This document shows, in pieces, positions 1 through 8,922 of a stretch of 64,000 bases of DNA. Origin of the DNA: an uncultured Macellibacteroides sp. Lineage in GTDB: Bacteria > Bacteroidota > Bacteroidia > Bacteroidales > Tannerellaceae. The DNA lies in assembly GCF_963667135.1 (NCBI RefSeq), contig NZ_OY762974.1, positions 62,001-126,000 of the forward strand, read 5' to 3'. The notes under the pieces were generated by a model, which was not told the origin of the DNA, made no database searches, and worked only from the letters and a program-made list of their open reading frames with translations. Made by a program: the position numbers and the translations under genes. Within the stretch, counting starts at the first letter, position 1. The number at the start of each line of letters is the position of its first letter.

Positions 1-1
1 T

Positions 2-1645
2 TCGTATACCAATAACATAGTGGAGAATTCTCAGTATCTGCCTACCTCGGTATGGGCACACGGACAAGCATACAAGGGAACCAGGAAAATGGAGTCTTTA
101 CTTGGCAGCCTCATTCTGACATACAAAAAGGCTCTGGGAAAGAATTTCTTCGACGCGCTTGCTCTTGCCGAATTTCAGGAGGAAACATTTACGGGTTATT
201 ATACCACGGTTACCAACTTCGGCACAGACAAATTTGGATACGATAACTTGCAGGCGGGAGCCATCCGTCTTTGGGAAGGGACGGGTTCTTATTACGAACA
301 ACCGCACCTGGCTTCTTTCATGGGACGGTTTAATTACACGTATGCCGACCGCTATATTTTTACTGTCAATGCCCGGGCTGATGGTTCCTCCAAGTTCGGG
401 GTAAACAACAAATGGGGTTTCTTTCCTTCTGTTTCGGCGGCATGGGTTGTAAGCGAAGAACAGTTTATGAAACAGCTTACCCTTGTCGACAATCTGAAAT
501 TCCGTATGGGCTATGGTCTGGCGGGAAATCAGAGCGGAATTGATTCGTATACGACGCTTAGTCTTGTAAAACCCAATGGTGTTGTACCGGCTGGCACATC
601 GCAGGTTGTTTCTTTGGCTGACTTAAAGAATACGAATCCCGATTTGAAGTGGGAAATAAAGCATACCTTTAATATGGGTGCCGACATTGCCTTATTTGGT
701 AACCGGTTGTTGCTGTCGGCAAATTATTACAATTCAAAGACCTCGGACATGCTTTATCTTTACAATGTAAGCGTACCTCCTTTTGCATACAATACGTTGC
801 TGGCAAATATCGGTTCGATGCGGAACAGCGGAACAGAGATAGCCCTGGGGATAACGCCATTTAAAAACAAAGACCTGGAACTGAACATCAATGCGCACAT
901 CACTTTCCAGCAGAATAAACTGCTTTCCTTAAGTGGCAGATATAACGGCGAATCTATTTTGGCTCCCGAATTCAAGAGTCTGACCGACCTCAATGGCGCC
1001 GGTTTTCATGGTGGATACAACCATATCGTCTATCAGATAGTTGGTCAGCCTTTGGGCGTTTTTTATCTTCCGCACAGCAAAGGGCTTGTTTCCGACGGAA
1101 GTGGTGGTTATACCTACGACATTGTCGATCTGAATGGAGGCGGTGTAAGTTTGGAAGATGGCGAAGACCGTTATATTGCCGGACAAGCAGTGCCAAAAGC
1201 TTTGCTGGGATCCAACATCAGTTTCCGGTACAAGATGGTCGATGTTTCTGTACAGGTTAACGGAGCTTTCGGACATAAAATATATAACGGGACCTCCCTT
1301 ACATACATGAATATGAACATATTTCCCGATTACAATGTAATGAAAGAGGCACCCGAGCAGAATATCAAAGATCAGACTGCTACCGATTACTGGCTGGAGA
1401 AGGGTGATTATGTGAATTTCGACTACCTCACGGTTGGCTGGAATGTGCCGGTAAATAGTGTAAAGAAGTATATTCAATCGCTTCGCCTGTCGTTCACCGT
1501 GAACAATCTGGCAACCATAACCGGATATTCGGGCTTGTCGCCGATGGTTAACAGCTCTTCAGTAAACTCAACATTGGGTGTCGACGATAAACGTAGTTAT
1601 CCGTTGGCCCGCACCTATACGTTTGGATTAAGTATTAACTTTTAA
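2..1645 (+). CDS. SusC/RagA-type TonB-dependent outer membrane receptor, C-terminal part (5' end outside window)
   Basis: The frame is open from base 2 without a start codon, so this is the last ~548 residues of a protein whose family is usually about 1000 residues. It would import an oligosaccharide across the outer membrane, with a SusD partner as lid. The visible part is the beta-barrel: alternating short strands, a segment typical of SusC barrels around bases 360-460 (NARADGSSKFG followed by GFFPSVSAAW), and an aromatic C-terminus ending in YTFGLSINF, the terminal strand signal of outer membrane proteins. The plug and carboxypeptidase-like domains are not in the window. A SusD-like lipoprotein starts 12 bp downstream, which supports co-transcription. 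The glycan cannot be inferred from the barrel alone. Confidence 0.95.
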   Translation, partial: SYTNNIVENSQYLPTSVWAHGQAYKGTRKMESLLGSLILTYKKALGKNFFDALALAEFQEETFTGYYTTVTNFGTDKFGYDNLQAGAIRLWEGTGSYYEQPHLASFMGRFNYTYADRYIFTVNARADGSSKFGVNNKWGFFPSVSAAWVVSEEQFMKQLTLVDNLKFRMGYGLAGNQSGIDSYTTLSLVKPNGVVPAGTSQVVSLADLKNTNPDLKWEIKHTFNMGADIALFGNRLLLSANYYNSKTSDMLYLYNVSVPPFAYNTLLANIGSMRNSGTEIALGITPFKNKDLELNINAHITFQQNKLLSLSGRYNGESILAPEFKSLTDLNGAGFHGGYNHIVYQIVGQPLGVFYLPHSKGLVSDGSGGYTYDIVDLNGGGVSLEDGEDRYIAGQAVPKALLGSNISFRYKMVDVSVQVNGAFGHKIYNGTSLTYMNMNIFPDYNVMKEAPEQNIKDQTATDYWLEKGDYVNFDYLTVGWNVPVNSVKKYIQSLRLSFTVNNLATITGYSGLSPMVNSSSVNSTLGVDDKRSYPLARTYTFGLSINF

Positions 1646-1657
1646 ACGAAAATAAGT

Positions 1658-3289
1658 ATGAAACGTCGGTCTGTTTATATTCTTGTCTGTCTCGTGCTTT
1701 CGTTTACACAGTTCTCTTGTGATGATTACTTGCAGGAAAAGCCAAAAGACAAGCTTCAATACGAAGATGCATACGACAATCTTGCAAATCTTTATCTCAA
1801 CGCAGTTGCATCTTTATATACAAATATCGGAGGATACAGTGATAGTCAGGGGTTGCAAGGTACGGGAAGAGGTGTTTACGATTTGAACACGTTCACTACA
1901 GACGAAGCTATCATGCCAACTCGTGGAGGCGACTGGTACGATGGAGGTTTCTGGCAGGGACTTTATCTGCATAAATGGGGTGTAAACAATGACGCCATTC
2001 AGGCTACCTGGGAATATCTTTATAAGGTAATCGTGCTCAGCAATAAATCGATAGAGAAAATAAATGAGTTTAAGGCTTCGCACAATGATACGGAACTGCC
2101 CTCCTACCTTGCCGAAGTACGAGCCATGCGTGCCATGTATTACTATTACCTCATCGATTTGTTTGGTCGTGTACCGCTGGTTGTCTCTTCCTCGACTCCC
2201 ATAAATGAGGTCACGCAAAACAGTCGCAATGAAGTGTTTGAGTTTATTGTAAAAGAATTGCAGGAAGCAGCTCCCCTGCTGAGTGAAACCCACAGTAACA
2301 AGCCGGGTATTTATTATGCCCGCATTACGCGTCCGGTTGTTTATTTTCTGTTGGCAAAGCTGGCGCTGAATGCAGAAGTGTATACAGATAACAACTGGAT
2401 AGATGACGTACGTCCCGACGGTAAGAATATCTATCTTAATGTAGGAGGAAAGCAACTCAATGCATGGAAGAGTGTCGAAGCATATTGCGACTCGCTTACT
2501 GCGTTCGGTTACAGGTTGGAGAACGAATACGATGCAAACTTTGCCGTTTTCAATGAGTCGTCCGTAGAGAATATCTTTACGATTCCGATGAATAAAAACC
2601 TTTATACCAATCAAATGCAATACCCGTTCCGTTCCCGGCACTACAACCATGCCAAAGCCTATGGGTTTACCAGCGAAAATGGATCGAGTGCAACGATTGA
2701 AGTGCTTCGTACGTTCGGATACGATACCGGGGAAGTTGATCCCCGTTTCGACAAATGTTATTTTGCAGGCATTGTTTACGACCTGAAAGGAAATGTAGTG
2801 ACACTGGACAATGGGACGGTTCTGGAATATATGCCCTGGAATGTAGCAGTCGACATATCCAATACTCCTTACGAGAAAACGGCCGGTGCCCGTATGAAGA
2901 AATACGAGGTGGATGAAACCGCGACCAAAGACGGCAAGTTGATGGAAAACGATATTGTACTGTTCCGCTACGCAGATGTGCTGTTAATGAAAAGCGAAGC
3001 AAAAGTACGCAACGGAGAGGACGGGGATGAAGAACTGAATAGGGTACGTTCCCGTGTGGGTGCCCCCTTAAGGAAAGCAACGCTTTCGACTATTCTTGCA
3101 GAGAGACAATTGGAATTTGCATGGGAAGGATGGAGACGGCAGGATCTGATCCGGTTCGGACTGTTTACCCGGGCATATAGTAACCGGCCTCAGCTTCCAG
3201 ATGAAGAAAACGGATATACGACCGTTTTCCCCATTCCCGAAAGAGTAAGGTTAATGAACCCGAATCTGATTCAGAATCCGGGATATTAA
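1658..3289 (+). CDS. SusD/RagB-family surface glycan-binding lipoprotein
   Basis: 543 residues, normal for SusD. The N-terminus is a lipoprotein signal ending in SFTQFSC (Cys21) followed by Asp-Asp; acidic residues after the lipid Cys are the known surface-export signal of Bacteroidota lipoproteins. A TPR-like helical body follows, with the SusD hallmark segment around residues 145-165 (RAMRAMYYYYLIDLFGRVPLV), and the conserved C-terminal RRQDLIRFG and FPIPERVRLMNPNLIQNPGY. It forms the lid of the SusC transporter encoded 12 bp upstream. Its TAA stop overlaps the stop codon of the convergent GH2 gene by three bases, so the two transcripts must collide or share a terminator in that short space; no hairpin is visible there. 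Confidence 0.95.
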   Translation: MKRRSVYILVCLVLSFTQFSCDDYLQEKPKDKLQYEDAYDNLANLYLNAVASLYTNIGGYSDSQGLQGTGRGVYDLNTFTTDEAIMPTRGGDWYDGGFWQGLYLHKWGVNNDAIQATWEYLYKVIVLSNKSIEKINEFKASHNDTELPSYLAEVRAMRAMYYYYLIDLFGRVPLVVSSSTPINEVTQNSRNEVFEFIVKELQEAAPLLSETHSNKPGIYYARITRPVVYFLLAKLALNAEVYTDNNWIDDVRPDGKNIYLNVGGKQLNAWKSVEAYCDSLTAFGYRLENEYDANFAVFNESSVENIFTIPMNKNLYTNQMQYPFRSRHYNHAKAYGFTSENGSSATIEVLRTFGYDTGEVDPRFDKCYFAGIVYDLKGNVVTLDNGTVLEYMPWNVAVDISNTPYEKTAGARMKKYEVDETATKDGKLMENDIVLFRYADVLLMKSEAKVRNGEDGDEELNRVRSRVGAPLRKATLSTILAERQLEFAWEGWRRQDLIRFGLFTRAYSNRPQLPDEENGYTTVFPIPERVRLMNPNLIQNPGY

Positions 3290-6099
3290 AATTTAGTATA
3301 GTCTGTTATATTCTTTACCTCTATAATTTTCTTCTGCTTCACATCGGAAGTGAACAAAGCTTTTAGTTCATTCCATGTGATATGATCGGCAGGTGCAAAT
3401 GTTGTAGAATTCATATAACGGATCAGCGCATTTTGGAACTGAACACCTTCGGGTGTGTTTTGAATGTTTGCCAGGTTACTCATACATACCAGAAGCTTTC
3501 CTTTGTTCACAGTGAACTCAAACAATAAACCTAGTTTATAGTTGCGTTCCACATTATCGACCACCTGGATGAGCGGTTTATAATCGGCAGGAGTATTGTT
3601 CAATATCATCGGACGCGAATTGTGTATAATACTCCACCACTGCCAGTCACTATGGTCTTCTGTAGGGAAATTACTGAACAATGGATGCTCTGGATTAGCA
3701 AGGATAGAAAGTGTTCCCGGAGAAACCTCCTTGCCTGCTGATTCCGAAATACCTTTAAACATGGCGTAGTTCCAATAATCGGGTGTAAAAAGGGCTCCTA
3801 CACTTTGGGGTTCGATCTCTTTATGATTGGGAATCAACAACACTTTTGCGCCTTGTTCCAACAGTTTCATTGTGGTTGCATCCAGCGTATTGGCAATATG
3901 AATTCCTTTTGTTGATTCATTCTCATCCGGATAAACCCACAGGTTATACTGATTACGATACCCGCCTGTTTCTAATGTCAATACCAGTTGTGTAGCCTTT
4001 TTGATAGCTTGAAGCGGCAATTCTATCTTCCCGACAGTAGTCACATTTCCTTGAACAACATTAGAAGAAAGTACGCCATTACGCGCCCAGTCTACATCTT
4101 TTGCAGTCAGGCTCCAACGGACTTCGTTCTTCCAGTCGGCCTCCGTATAGTTTGATAGAGCCACATCAACAGTTAGTGTCTGGTTATTTCGCCAACAGTA
4201 ATCCGGCATAACAGCCAACGGAACAACCGGAGCACAAAATCCCCTGAATACTTCGGGCTTCACAATTCCTTTACTGTCCATAAAAGCATCCAGAATACCC
4301 ACAAGCGCAGAACCCTGCCCAGGGAAGTCCTGCAAGTCGAGAATATGGAATCCCCCAAATCCCGGCGTACGAAAACCGTATTCCATGTCGGCCTTGTAAC
4401 ACTCTACAGCAAAACGCCCCGTCGCATCATGAAATGCCAAAGCCTGTTTAGTAAGATTATTCTCTTTCAGGCGGTCGCGGAATATCTCCAGGTTATACGG
4501 ATAGAGTACGCCTGTATACTTCTTGATCTCACTGTAATCGGGATAGATTTGAAACTGACAACTTTCGTGACTAATCACAGGCACTTTACTTCGGGAAATG
4601 GCTCCCGAATAAGTACCAGCAGTGGATGGACGTGAATTGTTAAGGATACCTCCCTTTTCGGCATCAACAAAAGCAAAAGAGGTCCGGGTATGCGTGCTGT
4701 ATCCTTCGCCTCCTCCAACACGACAAGTAACCAAAAAGTCTTCGCCCTCCTGGGGACCAGCCCATCCAAGGTTGTTATTGGAACCATAAGAATACAAATG
4801 ACGCGAATCCCGGATACGAAAATCGGCTACCCATTGGCTCATCAACTGCTGGTCGCCATTCAGTTCATTACCCAATCCAAGCATCATAAAAGAAGGGTGA
4901 TTGCCAAAAGAATCCAATATCATCCTCCCCTCGCGTACCAGGAAATCGTTCAGTTCCTTTTTCTCGGGTTTAATGCTACCCCACAATGGTAACTCAACAT
5001 GAAAATAGATGCCTTCTATATCTGCAGCCTCGAAAGCGGCACGCGGTGGCGTATAAGAATGGCAACGATAATGGTTGATGCCATAACTCTTGGCTATCTG
5101 AAATACTTTACGCCATGCCTCTACATCCATGGGAGCATAACCGGTAAGAGGAAATACACAAGCGTCGTGCTTACCACGCAGAAAAGTTTTGAATCCATTA
5201 ATGGCAAATTGAGTACCAATCGTTGAAAACTCACGCATTCCGAAATTTAACACCTGATTGTCCAGTTCTTTATCCTTACGAATGGTTATATTCAACTTAT
5301 ACAGAGCAGGATGAAACTCGCTCCAAAGAAGGGGGTCATTTCCCATATCAAGTAACAATTCATATAGATTTTCGCCGGCTTTCACCTTTACATGGAACTT
5401 CTGTTGTCTCAGGGATCTGTCCTCTGGAGTGTTCCAAGCCTTGCCATTTATCAATATAGTTGCCTTACCACCTTTGTCTGACTTTATCTTTACACGAACC
5501 AAAGCCTTTTTATCTTTAACCTGAGGATAGACCTGTACATTATTGATATAGGTATGATTTGCGGCTTCAATGTAGAAGTTGCCCACTATTCCATTCCAGT
5601 TAGTCTGCGTTCCGTCTGTCCATGCATGAGAGCCCTGGATATCCTTTGGTACAGAATTGGCGGAATTGTCGATACGGATTTTAATCTGATGTTTGCCAGA
5701 TGTAATGTTTGCCGGTAATTCGTAAACATGTGGCGCATAGATGTGACCCAATGACCCAATGCTGTCGCCATCTATCCACAAGGTACTTGGCTTGGTACGT
5801 TCCATCACTAACGAAAGATGCTTTCCTTCGAATGAGACTGGAATATCCACTTCTCGTGTATACTCAACCATTCCTGTATAAGGATAGGTCCTTGTAAGCT
5901 GAAATGTTGTTGTTTTTGAATGTTCGCCACTTCCTAATTTATTCTCATCGGTAGTTCCCGGTAACATACACATACCCAACGAACTCTTCCATTCGCCTGA
6001 CAGACTGAGCTGTTTACGGTCATTAACAGGTTCTTTAGCTCCTGTATAGGCAGAAAATAAGACAAGACTTAAGATCAATAATACTACGTGGTTTCTCAT
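3286..6099 (-). CDS. Secreted glycoside hydrolase family 2 (beta-galactosidase/beta-glucuronidase-like)
   Basis: 937 residues with a cleavable signal peptide (about 1-21). Order of domains: sugar-binding jelly roll (about 30-185), immunoglobulin-like GH2 domain (about 186-285), TIM barrel (about 290-620), then an extra C-terminal region of about 300 residues. The barrel starts with the GH2 hallmark INGFKTFLRGKHDA. The predicted acid/base is Glu412 in GLGNEL and the nucleophile Glu512 in VISHES. Family knowledge gives a retaining exo-beta-glycosidase in the periplasm or at the surface; the sugar is not predictable from sequence. It is convergent to the SusC/SusD pair, so it belongs to the same neighbourhood but has its own promoter, with a TATCTTTG -7 box just upstream. 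Confidence 0.9.
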   Translation of the reverse strand: MRNHVVLLILSLVLFSAYTGAKEPVNDRKQLSLSGEWKSSLGMCMLPGTTDENKLGSGEHSKTTTFQLTRTYPYTGMVEYTREVDIPVSFEGKHLSLVMERTKPSTLWIDGDSIGSLGHIYAPHVYELPANITSGKHQIKIRIDNSANSVPKDIQGSHAWTDGTQTNWNGIVGNFYIEAANHTYINNVQVYPQVKDKKALVRVKIKSDKGGKATILINGKAWNTPEDRSLRQQKFHVKVKAGENLYELLLDMGNDPLLWSEFHPALYKLNITIRKDKELDNQVLNFGMREFSTIGTQFAINGFKTFLRGKHDACVFPLTGYAPMDVEAWRKVFQIAKSYGINHYRCHSYTPPRAAFEAADIEGIYFHVELPLWGSIKPEKKELNDFLVREGRMILDSFGNHPSFMMLGLGNELNGDQQLMSQWVADFRIRDSRHLYSYGSNNNLGWAGPQEGEDFLVTCRVGGGEGYSTHTRTSFAFVDAEKGGILNNSRPSTAGTYSGAISRSKVPVISHESCQFQIYPDYSEIKKYTGVLYPYNLEIFRDRLKENNLTKQALAFHDATGRFAVECYKADMEYGFRTPGFGGFHILDLQDFPGQGSALVGILDAFMDSKGIVKPEVFRGFCAPVVPLAVMPDYCWRNNQTLTVDVALSNYTEADWKNEVRWSLTAKDVDWARNGVLSSNVVQGNVTTVGKIELPLQAIKKATQLVLTLETGGYRNQYNLWVYPDENESTKGIHIANTLDATTMKLLEQGAKVLLIPNHKEIEPQSVGALFTPDYWNYAMFKGISESAGKEVSPGTLSILANPEHPLFSNFPTEDHSDWQWWSIIHNSRPMILNNTPADYKPLIQVVDNVERNYKLGLLFEFTVNKGKLLVCMSNLANIQNTPEGVQFQNALIRYMNSTTFAPADHITWNELKALFTSDVKQKKIIEVKNITDYTKF

Positions 6100-6148
6100 A
6101 TAAATAAAATTAATACAACATAATGCTATTCCTTACACGCATTCCTTG

Positions 6149-6156
6149 CAAAGATA
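6149..6156 (-). promoter_or_regulatory. Predicted -7 box (TATCTTTG) for the GH2 gene
   Basis: The minus strand reads TATCTTTG here, a perfect match to the Bacteroidota housekeeping -7 consensus TAnnTTTG. Transcription would start near 6142, giving a leader of about 43 nt before the GH2 ATG at 6099. No good -33 TTTG is visible, so this is a motif match only. Confidence 0.5.
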
Positions 6157-6243
6157 GCTGTTCTTTTTCACACTCCTATTCTTTAAGATTGCCATCCATT
6201 TATTTTTTAGTAAGCAGGATAATAAATATCATATATGTTATGT

Positions 6244-6251
6244 TATCTTTG
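6244..6251 (+). promoter_or_regulatory. Predicted -7 box (TATCTTTG) for the DUF418 gene
   Basis: A perfect TAnnTTTG box on the plus strand. The expected transcription start near 6258 lies downstream of the first in-frame ATG (6235) but upstream of the ATG at 6289. It therefore helps choose 6289 as the true start. The same octamer faces the other way at 6149-6156, making this a divergent promoter region. Confidence 0.5.
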
Positions 6252-6288
6252 GCCCCCGAAAAGGTTACTAATAAAAATCTACGTACTA

Positions 6289-7458
6289 ATGAATCAGAAT
6301 TCTTCACGACTACATGTCGTTGATGCCTTGAGAGGTTTTGCTATTATTTCGATTATGCTTATTCATAATCTTGAACATTTCGACTTTTATTTTGAACCTG
6401 CAAATTTTGCTCCCTGGCTAAAAGCCTTGGATAAAGGGGTGTGGAATTGTGTCTTTTTCCTTTTTGCAGGTAAATCGTACGCTATCTTTGCTCTGCTTTT
6501 TGGATTAACATTCTTTATTCAATCGCATAACCAAGAAAAGATCGGCAAGGATTTCAGGGGCAGATTTGCCTGGAGATTACTTCTTTTACTTGGTTTCGGT
6601 ATTATCAACTCTGCTTTTTATCAAGGTGATATTCTTACTACGTATGCTATTATCGGATTTGGCTTGATTCCGGTTGCCAGACTTAGCAACAAATGGGTGT
6701 TGGGTATCGCTGCATTCTTTATGCTTCAGCCATACGAATGGGTGAATTTCTTTACAGCCATCCAGCATCCTGAAATGAAGGTGTCCGATCCTGTGTCATG
6801 GGCTTATTTTGGAAAGATGGGAGATTACATAACAGGTGATTCTTTCGTAAACACCTTGGCTGGTAATTTAACGAATGGAAGGATCGCTGTTTTGAATTGG
6901 ACATGGGAAAGCGGACGTGTGTTTCAAACATTGTCGCTGTTTATGCTTGGCATGTTGGCCGGACGCAGCAATCGGTTTAAGGAAACACCTGAAAATAAAA
7001 AGTTCTGGATAAATGTTCTGATATTCTCCGCTATTGCTTTTGCCCCTCTTTATTTGGCTAAAAATGGAGTAAGCACCTGGTTTGAAAGTGAAGCCATGCG
7101 GAGACCATTGCTTACCATTGTTTCTTCCTGGTCAAATATTGCTTTTATGCTTGTGCTGGTTTCCGGTTTTGTATTGCTTTTCCAAACACGTGTCTTTAGC
7201 CGTGTACTGAATATTTTTTCACCCATTGGCTGCATGAGCTTATCAAACTACATCATTCAATCCATTCTGGGTTCGTTTATCTATTACGGGTTTGGGTTGG
7301 GTTTGTATCAATACACCGGCGCTACTTATAGTCTGGTAATAGGGATTGCTTTAGGGATTGTGCAAGGATTCTTCAGTGCGTGGTGGATGAAAAACCATCG
7401 TCAGGGTCCGCTCGAATCCATTTGGCATAAGGCTACCTGGCTTGGAACTAAAAAATAA
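6289..7458 (+). CDS. DUF418 family multi-pass inner membrane protein
   Basis: 389 residues from the chosen ATG. The sequence begins MNQNSSRLHVVDALRGFAIISIMLIHNLEHF, the usual opening of DUF418/acyltransferase-like membrane proteins (VDxLRGFAxxxILLxN). About eight to ten hydrophobic segments follow and the C-terminal DUF418 region contains CMSLSNYIIQSILGSFIYYGFG. The longer reading from 6235 would add 18 residues lying upstream of the predicted -7 box and is not favoured. The function of DUF418 proteins is poorly defined; a transporter or acyl-transfer role has been guessed. It converges with the acyltransferase-3 gene 14 bp away, also a membrane protein of related topology. Confidence 0.85.
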   Translation: MNQNSSRLHVVDALRGFAIISIMLIHNLEHFDFYFEPANFAPWLKALDKGVWNCVFFLFAGKSYAIFALLFGLTFFIQSHNQEKIGKDFRGRFAWRLLLLLGFGIINSAFYQGDILTTYAIIGFGLIPVARLSNKWVLGIAAFFMLQPYEWVNFFTAIQHPEMKVSDPVSWAYFGKMGDYITGDSFVNTLAGNLTNGRIAVLNWTWESGRVFQTLSLFMLGMLAGRSNRFKETPENKKFWINVLIFSAIAFAPLYLAKNGVSTWFESEAMRRPLLTIVSSWSNIAFMLVLVSGFVLLFQTRVFSRVLNIFSPIGCMSLSNYIIQSILGSFIYYGFGLGLYQYTGATYSLVIGIALGIVQGFFSAWWMKNHRQGPLESIWHKATWLGTKK

Positions 7459-7472
7459 ATATCCTGCCGGCG

Positions 7473-8561
7473 TTACCTCCCTCCGGAAACAAAACGCAAG
7501 AAACCAGGAAAGAGCCTCAGCATCAAATAATAAATTGATAATGCTAAGCCAACGATCACGATCATTGGCAAAAGATAAATCACAAAAAGCGATATTTCGT
7601 GCTGAGGTTCGATCTGGTCAATCAGGAGTTTCTTTATAAATTTAAGTGCCGGCTCATGGATGGCGAAAACAAAAAAACTTGCATTGGACAAAAAGGCGGA
7701 TGTACGTATCCGGTTATTCTTTAGTCCGGATGATACTAAGTTAATCACACAGGCAATCCCCAGAAGAATCCCGAGATTGTGAAGGTAGGCATGGAAAGGA
7801 TACTTCATCGTAATCGGATCTGCAATGGCAAGTATCGGATAAAGAAGCAACGGCCAATAGGTAAGTTTTTGAATGGTCGCCACCATATTGATGCGATGAA
7901 TACTAAAGTAGGCTCCGAGACTGAAAAAGAAGAACGCGACGGTACTGAATCCCGGCATACCGAACAGATCAAAGAACCAACAACATCCCAGGGCAAGTAC
8001 CCCTACTCCTTTGAGATAACGAACCGCCCACCAGACAAAGGGCGACAACAGGCATACGACTATCAAATCCCGAATAAACCAAAACGGATACAACAGAGGA
8101 ACCCCTTCTTTGGGAGTAGCCCAAAATGCGTTAAGGAAATCTGTTACCCCATAATCGCGAATTGGAAGATCCTTCACAGAAAACATCGCAGCTCCCAACG
8201 ACGTGCTCTGTACCAGAAAATAAATCAGCAATGTTAATCCACACCAAAATAGGTAAGGAAGGAACAGTGATTTAATACGCCGCTTCACTTTGTATCCATA
8301 TGTTTCACAGTTCCATTCCTTCGTATTATAGAAGAAAAGAAAACCTGAACTCAGAAAGAAAACAGGCACCGCCATTCTGGCTATCACGTCAGAAATCAGA
8401 AAGCTTACCGAATCGTAAGTGCTATGTCCGAATTCTCCATAGGTTCCCATCAACCAATTAATTGTTCCGGAAGAAATGGATGAATGAATAAGTATAACCG
8501 CCACAATCAGAGGAAACCGAAGGTAGCTTATCGTTTCGGACTGAAGTTGTGTATCGTTCAT
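7473..8561 (-). CDS. Acyltransferase family 3 (acyl_transf_3) membrane protein
   Basis: 362 residues with roughly ten hydrophobic segments. The opening SYLRFPLIVAVILIHSS carries the conserved His of the first helix that is found in acyltransferase-3 (OafA/WecH-like) proteins. Further support is RMAVPVFFLSSGFLFF in the second to third helix and PFWFIRDLIVVCLLSP in the middle. Family members move acyl groups, usually acetyl, onto exported polysaccharides or lipids at the inner membrane. The substrate is unknown. Its promoter region contains a TATCTTTG -7 box embedded in a 22-bp-phased array of similar palindromes, which is unusual (see the repeat at 8584-8708). Confidence 0.85.
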   Translation of the reverse strand: MNDTQLQSETISYLRFPLIVAVILIHSSISSGTINWLMGTYGEFGHSTYDSVSFLISDVIARMAVPVFFLSSGFLFFYNTKEWNCETYGYKVKRRIKSLFLPYLFWCGLTLLIYFLVQSTSLGAAMFSVKDLPIRDYGVTDFLNAFWATPKEGVPLLYPFWFIRDLIVVCLLSPFVWWAVRYLKGVGVLALGCCWFFDLFGMPGFSTVAFFFFSLGAYFSIHRINMVATIQKLTYWPLLLYPILAIADPITMKYPFHAYLHNLGILLGIACVINLVSSGLKNNRIRTSAFLSNASFFVFAIHEPALKFIKKLLIDQIEPQHEISLFVIYLLPMIVIVGLALSIYYLMLRLFPGFLRFVSGGR

Positions 8562-8582
8562 GATCTGTGTTCAAATTTTTGT

Positions 8583-8590
8583 CAAAGATA
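8583..8590 (-). promoter_or_regulatory. Predicted -7 box (TATCTTTG) for the acyltransferase-3 gene
   Basis: Minus-strand TATCTTTG matches TAnnTTTG exactly and would start transcription near 8576, 15 nt before the ATG at 8561. It is also the first, most gene-proximal unit of the palindrome array that continues to 8708. Confidence 0.5.
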
Positions 8591-8708
8591 AACAATGTCA
8601 TTTCACTTTCATATATCTTTTCATTGGTAAAGATATATCTTTCAATCTCCAAAGATATATCTTTCAATCTCCAAAGATATATCTTTGATTCTTCAATCCT
8701 ATATCTTT
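8584..8708. repeat. 22-bp-phased array of the palindrome AAAGATATATCTTT
   Basis: Units begin at 8584 (partial), 8607 (right half), 8629, 8651, 8673 and 8695 (right half). After the first spacing of 23 bp, each start is exactly 22 bp from the previous one. The core is a perfect 14-bp palindrome. Two neighbouring units, including their 8-bp spacers, are identical. The unit at 8673 is flanked to give a 16-bp palindrome reading TATCTTTG on both strands, that is, a -7 promoter box in both directions. The same core and period recur at 51765-51840. Confidence 0.9.
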
Positions 8709-8795
8709 GAAAAGCCGCCTACCTTAAGCAAACACCCCGTTTATAGTTTTGGATTACCGCATCGGAGACTTCTCTTTATCCTTGATCTGTTTTAG

Positions 8796-8830
8796 TGTCC
8801 GATATCGAACAGCTTGTTCGTATATGAACA
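8796..8830 (+). promoter_or_regulatory. Two dyad sites, predicted upstream activating sequence for the NtrC-type regulator
   Basis: Two 16-bp dyads, TGTCCGATATCGAACA (8796-8811) and TGTTCGTATATGAACA (8815-8830), fit TGTyC-N6-GAACA and start 19 bp apart. They lie about 60-95 bp upstream of a sigma-54 promoter, the usual distance for enhancer sites of NtrC-family activators. Such an activator is encoded at the end of the same gene cluster (17643-19007). The assignment to that protein is inference. Confidence 0.65.
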
Positions 8831-8874
8831 GATCATATTTTAATATACATCTATAAATCAATCAATTAAAAAAC

Positions 8875-8890
8875 TGGCACAAGGTTTGCT
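8875..8890 (+). promoter_or_regulatory. Sigma-54 (RpoN) -24/-12 promoter of the efflux operon
   Basis: TGGCACAAGGTTTGCT matches the sigma-54 consensus TGGCAC-N5-TTGCT. The invariant GG (8876-8877) and GC (8888-8889) are separated by exactly 10 bp. Transcription would start near 8900, about 22 nt before the adaptor gene ATG at 8923. Sigma-54 promoters need an AAA+ activator, and a matching one is encoded in the cluster. Confidence 0.85.
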
Positions 8891-8922
8891 AATAGAATAG
8901 CAGAAAATAAAAAAAACGATAT

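Larger units (their letters stand above)
8562..8922. other. 361-bp divergent intergenic region
   Basis: Divergent gap between the acyltransferase-3 gene and the efflux operon. It holds three separate things: a 22-bp-phased palindrome array on the acyltransferase side, two dyad sites in the middle, and a sigma-54 promoter on the efflux side. No open reading frame of any credible length is present. Confidence 0.8.

Noticed and set aside
1814-2650. Long minus-strand reading frame (278 codons) inside the SusD gene
   Set aside because: It is wholly antisense to a clear SusD gene, has no family resemblance, and its composition is that of a reverse-complement shadow.
6235-6288. Upstream ATG for the DUF418 gene
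   Set aside because: It lies upstream of the predicted -7 box at 6244-6251 and adds residues that do not fit the family N-terminus.
8584-8708. CRISPR-like repeat array
   Set aside because: Repeat core is 14 bp with 8-bp near-identical spacers and no cas genes; CRISPR needs longer repeats and unique spacers of about 30 bp.
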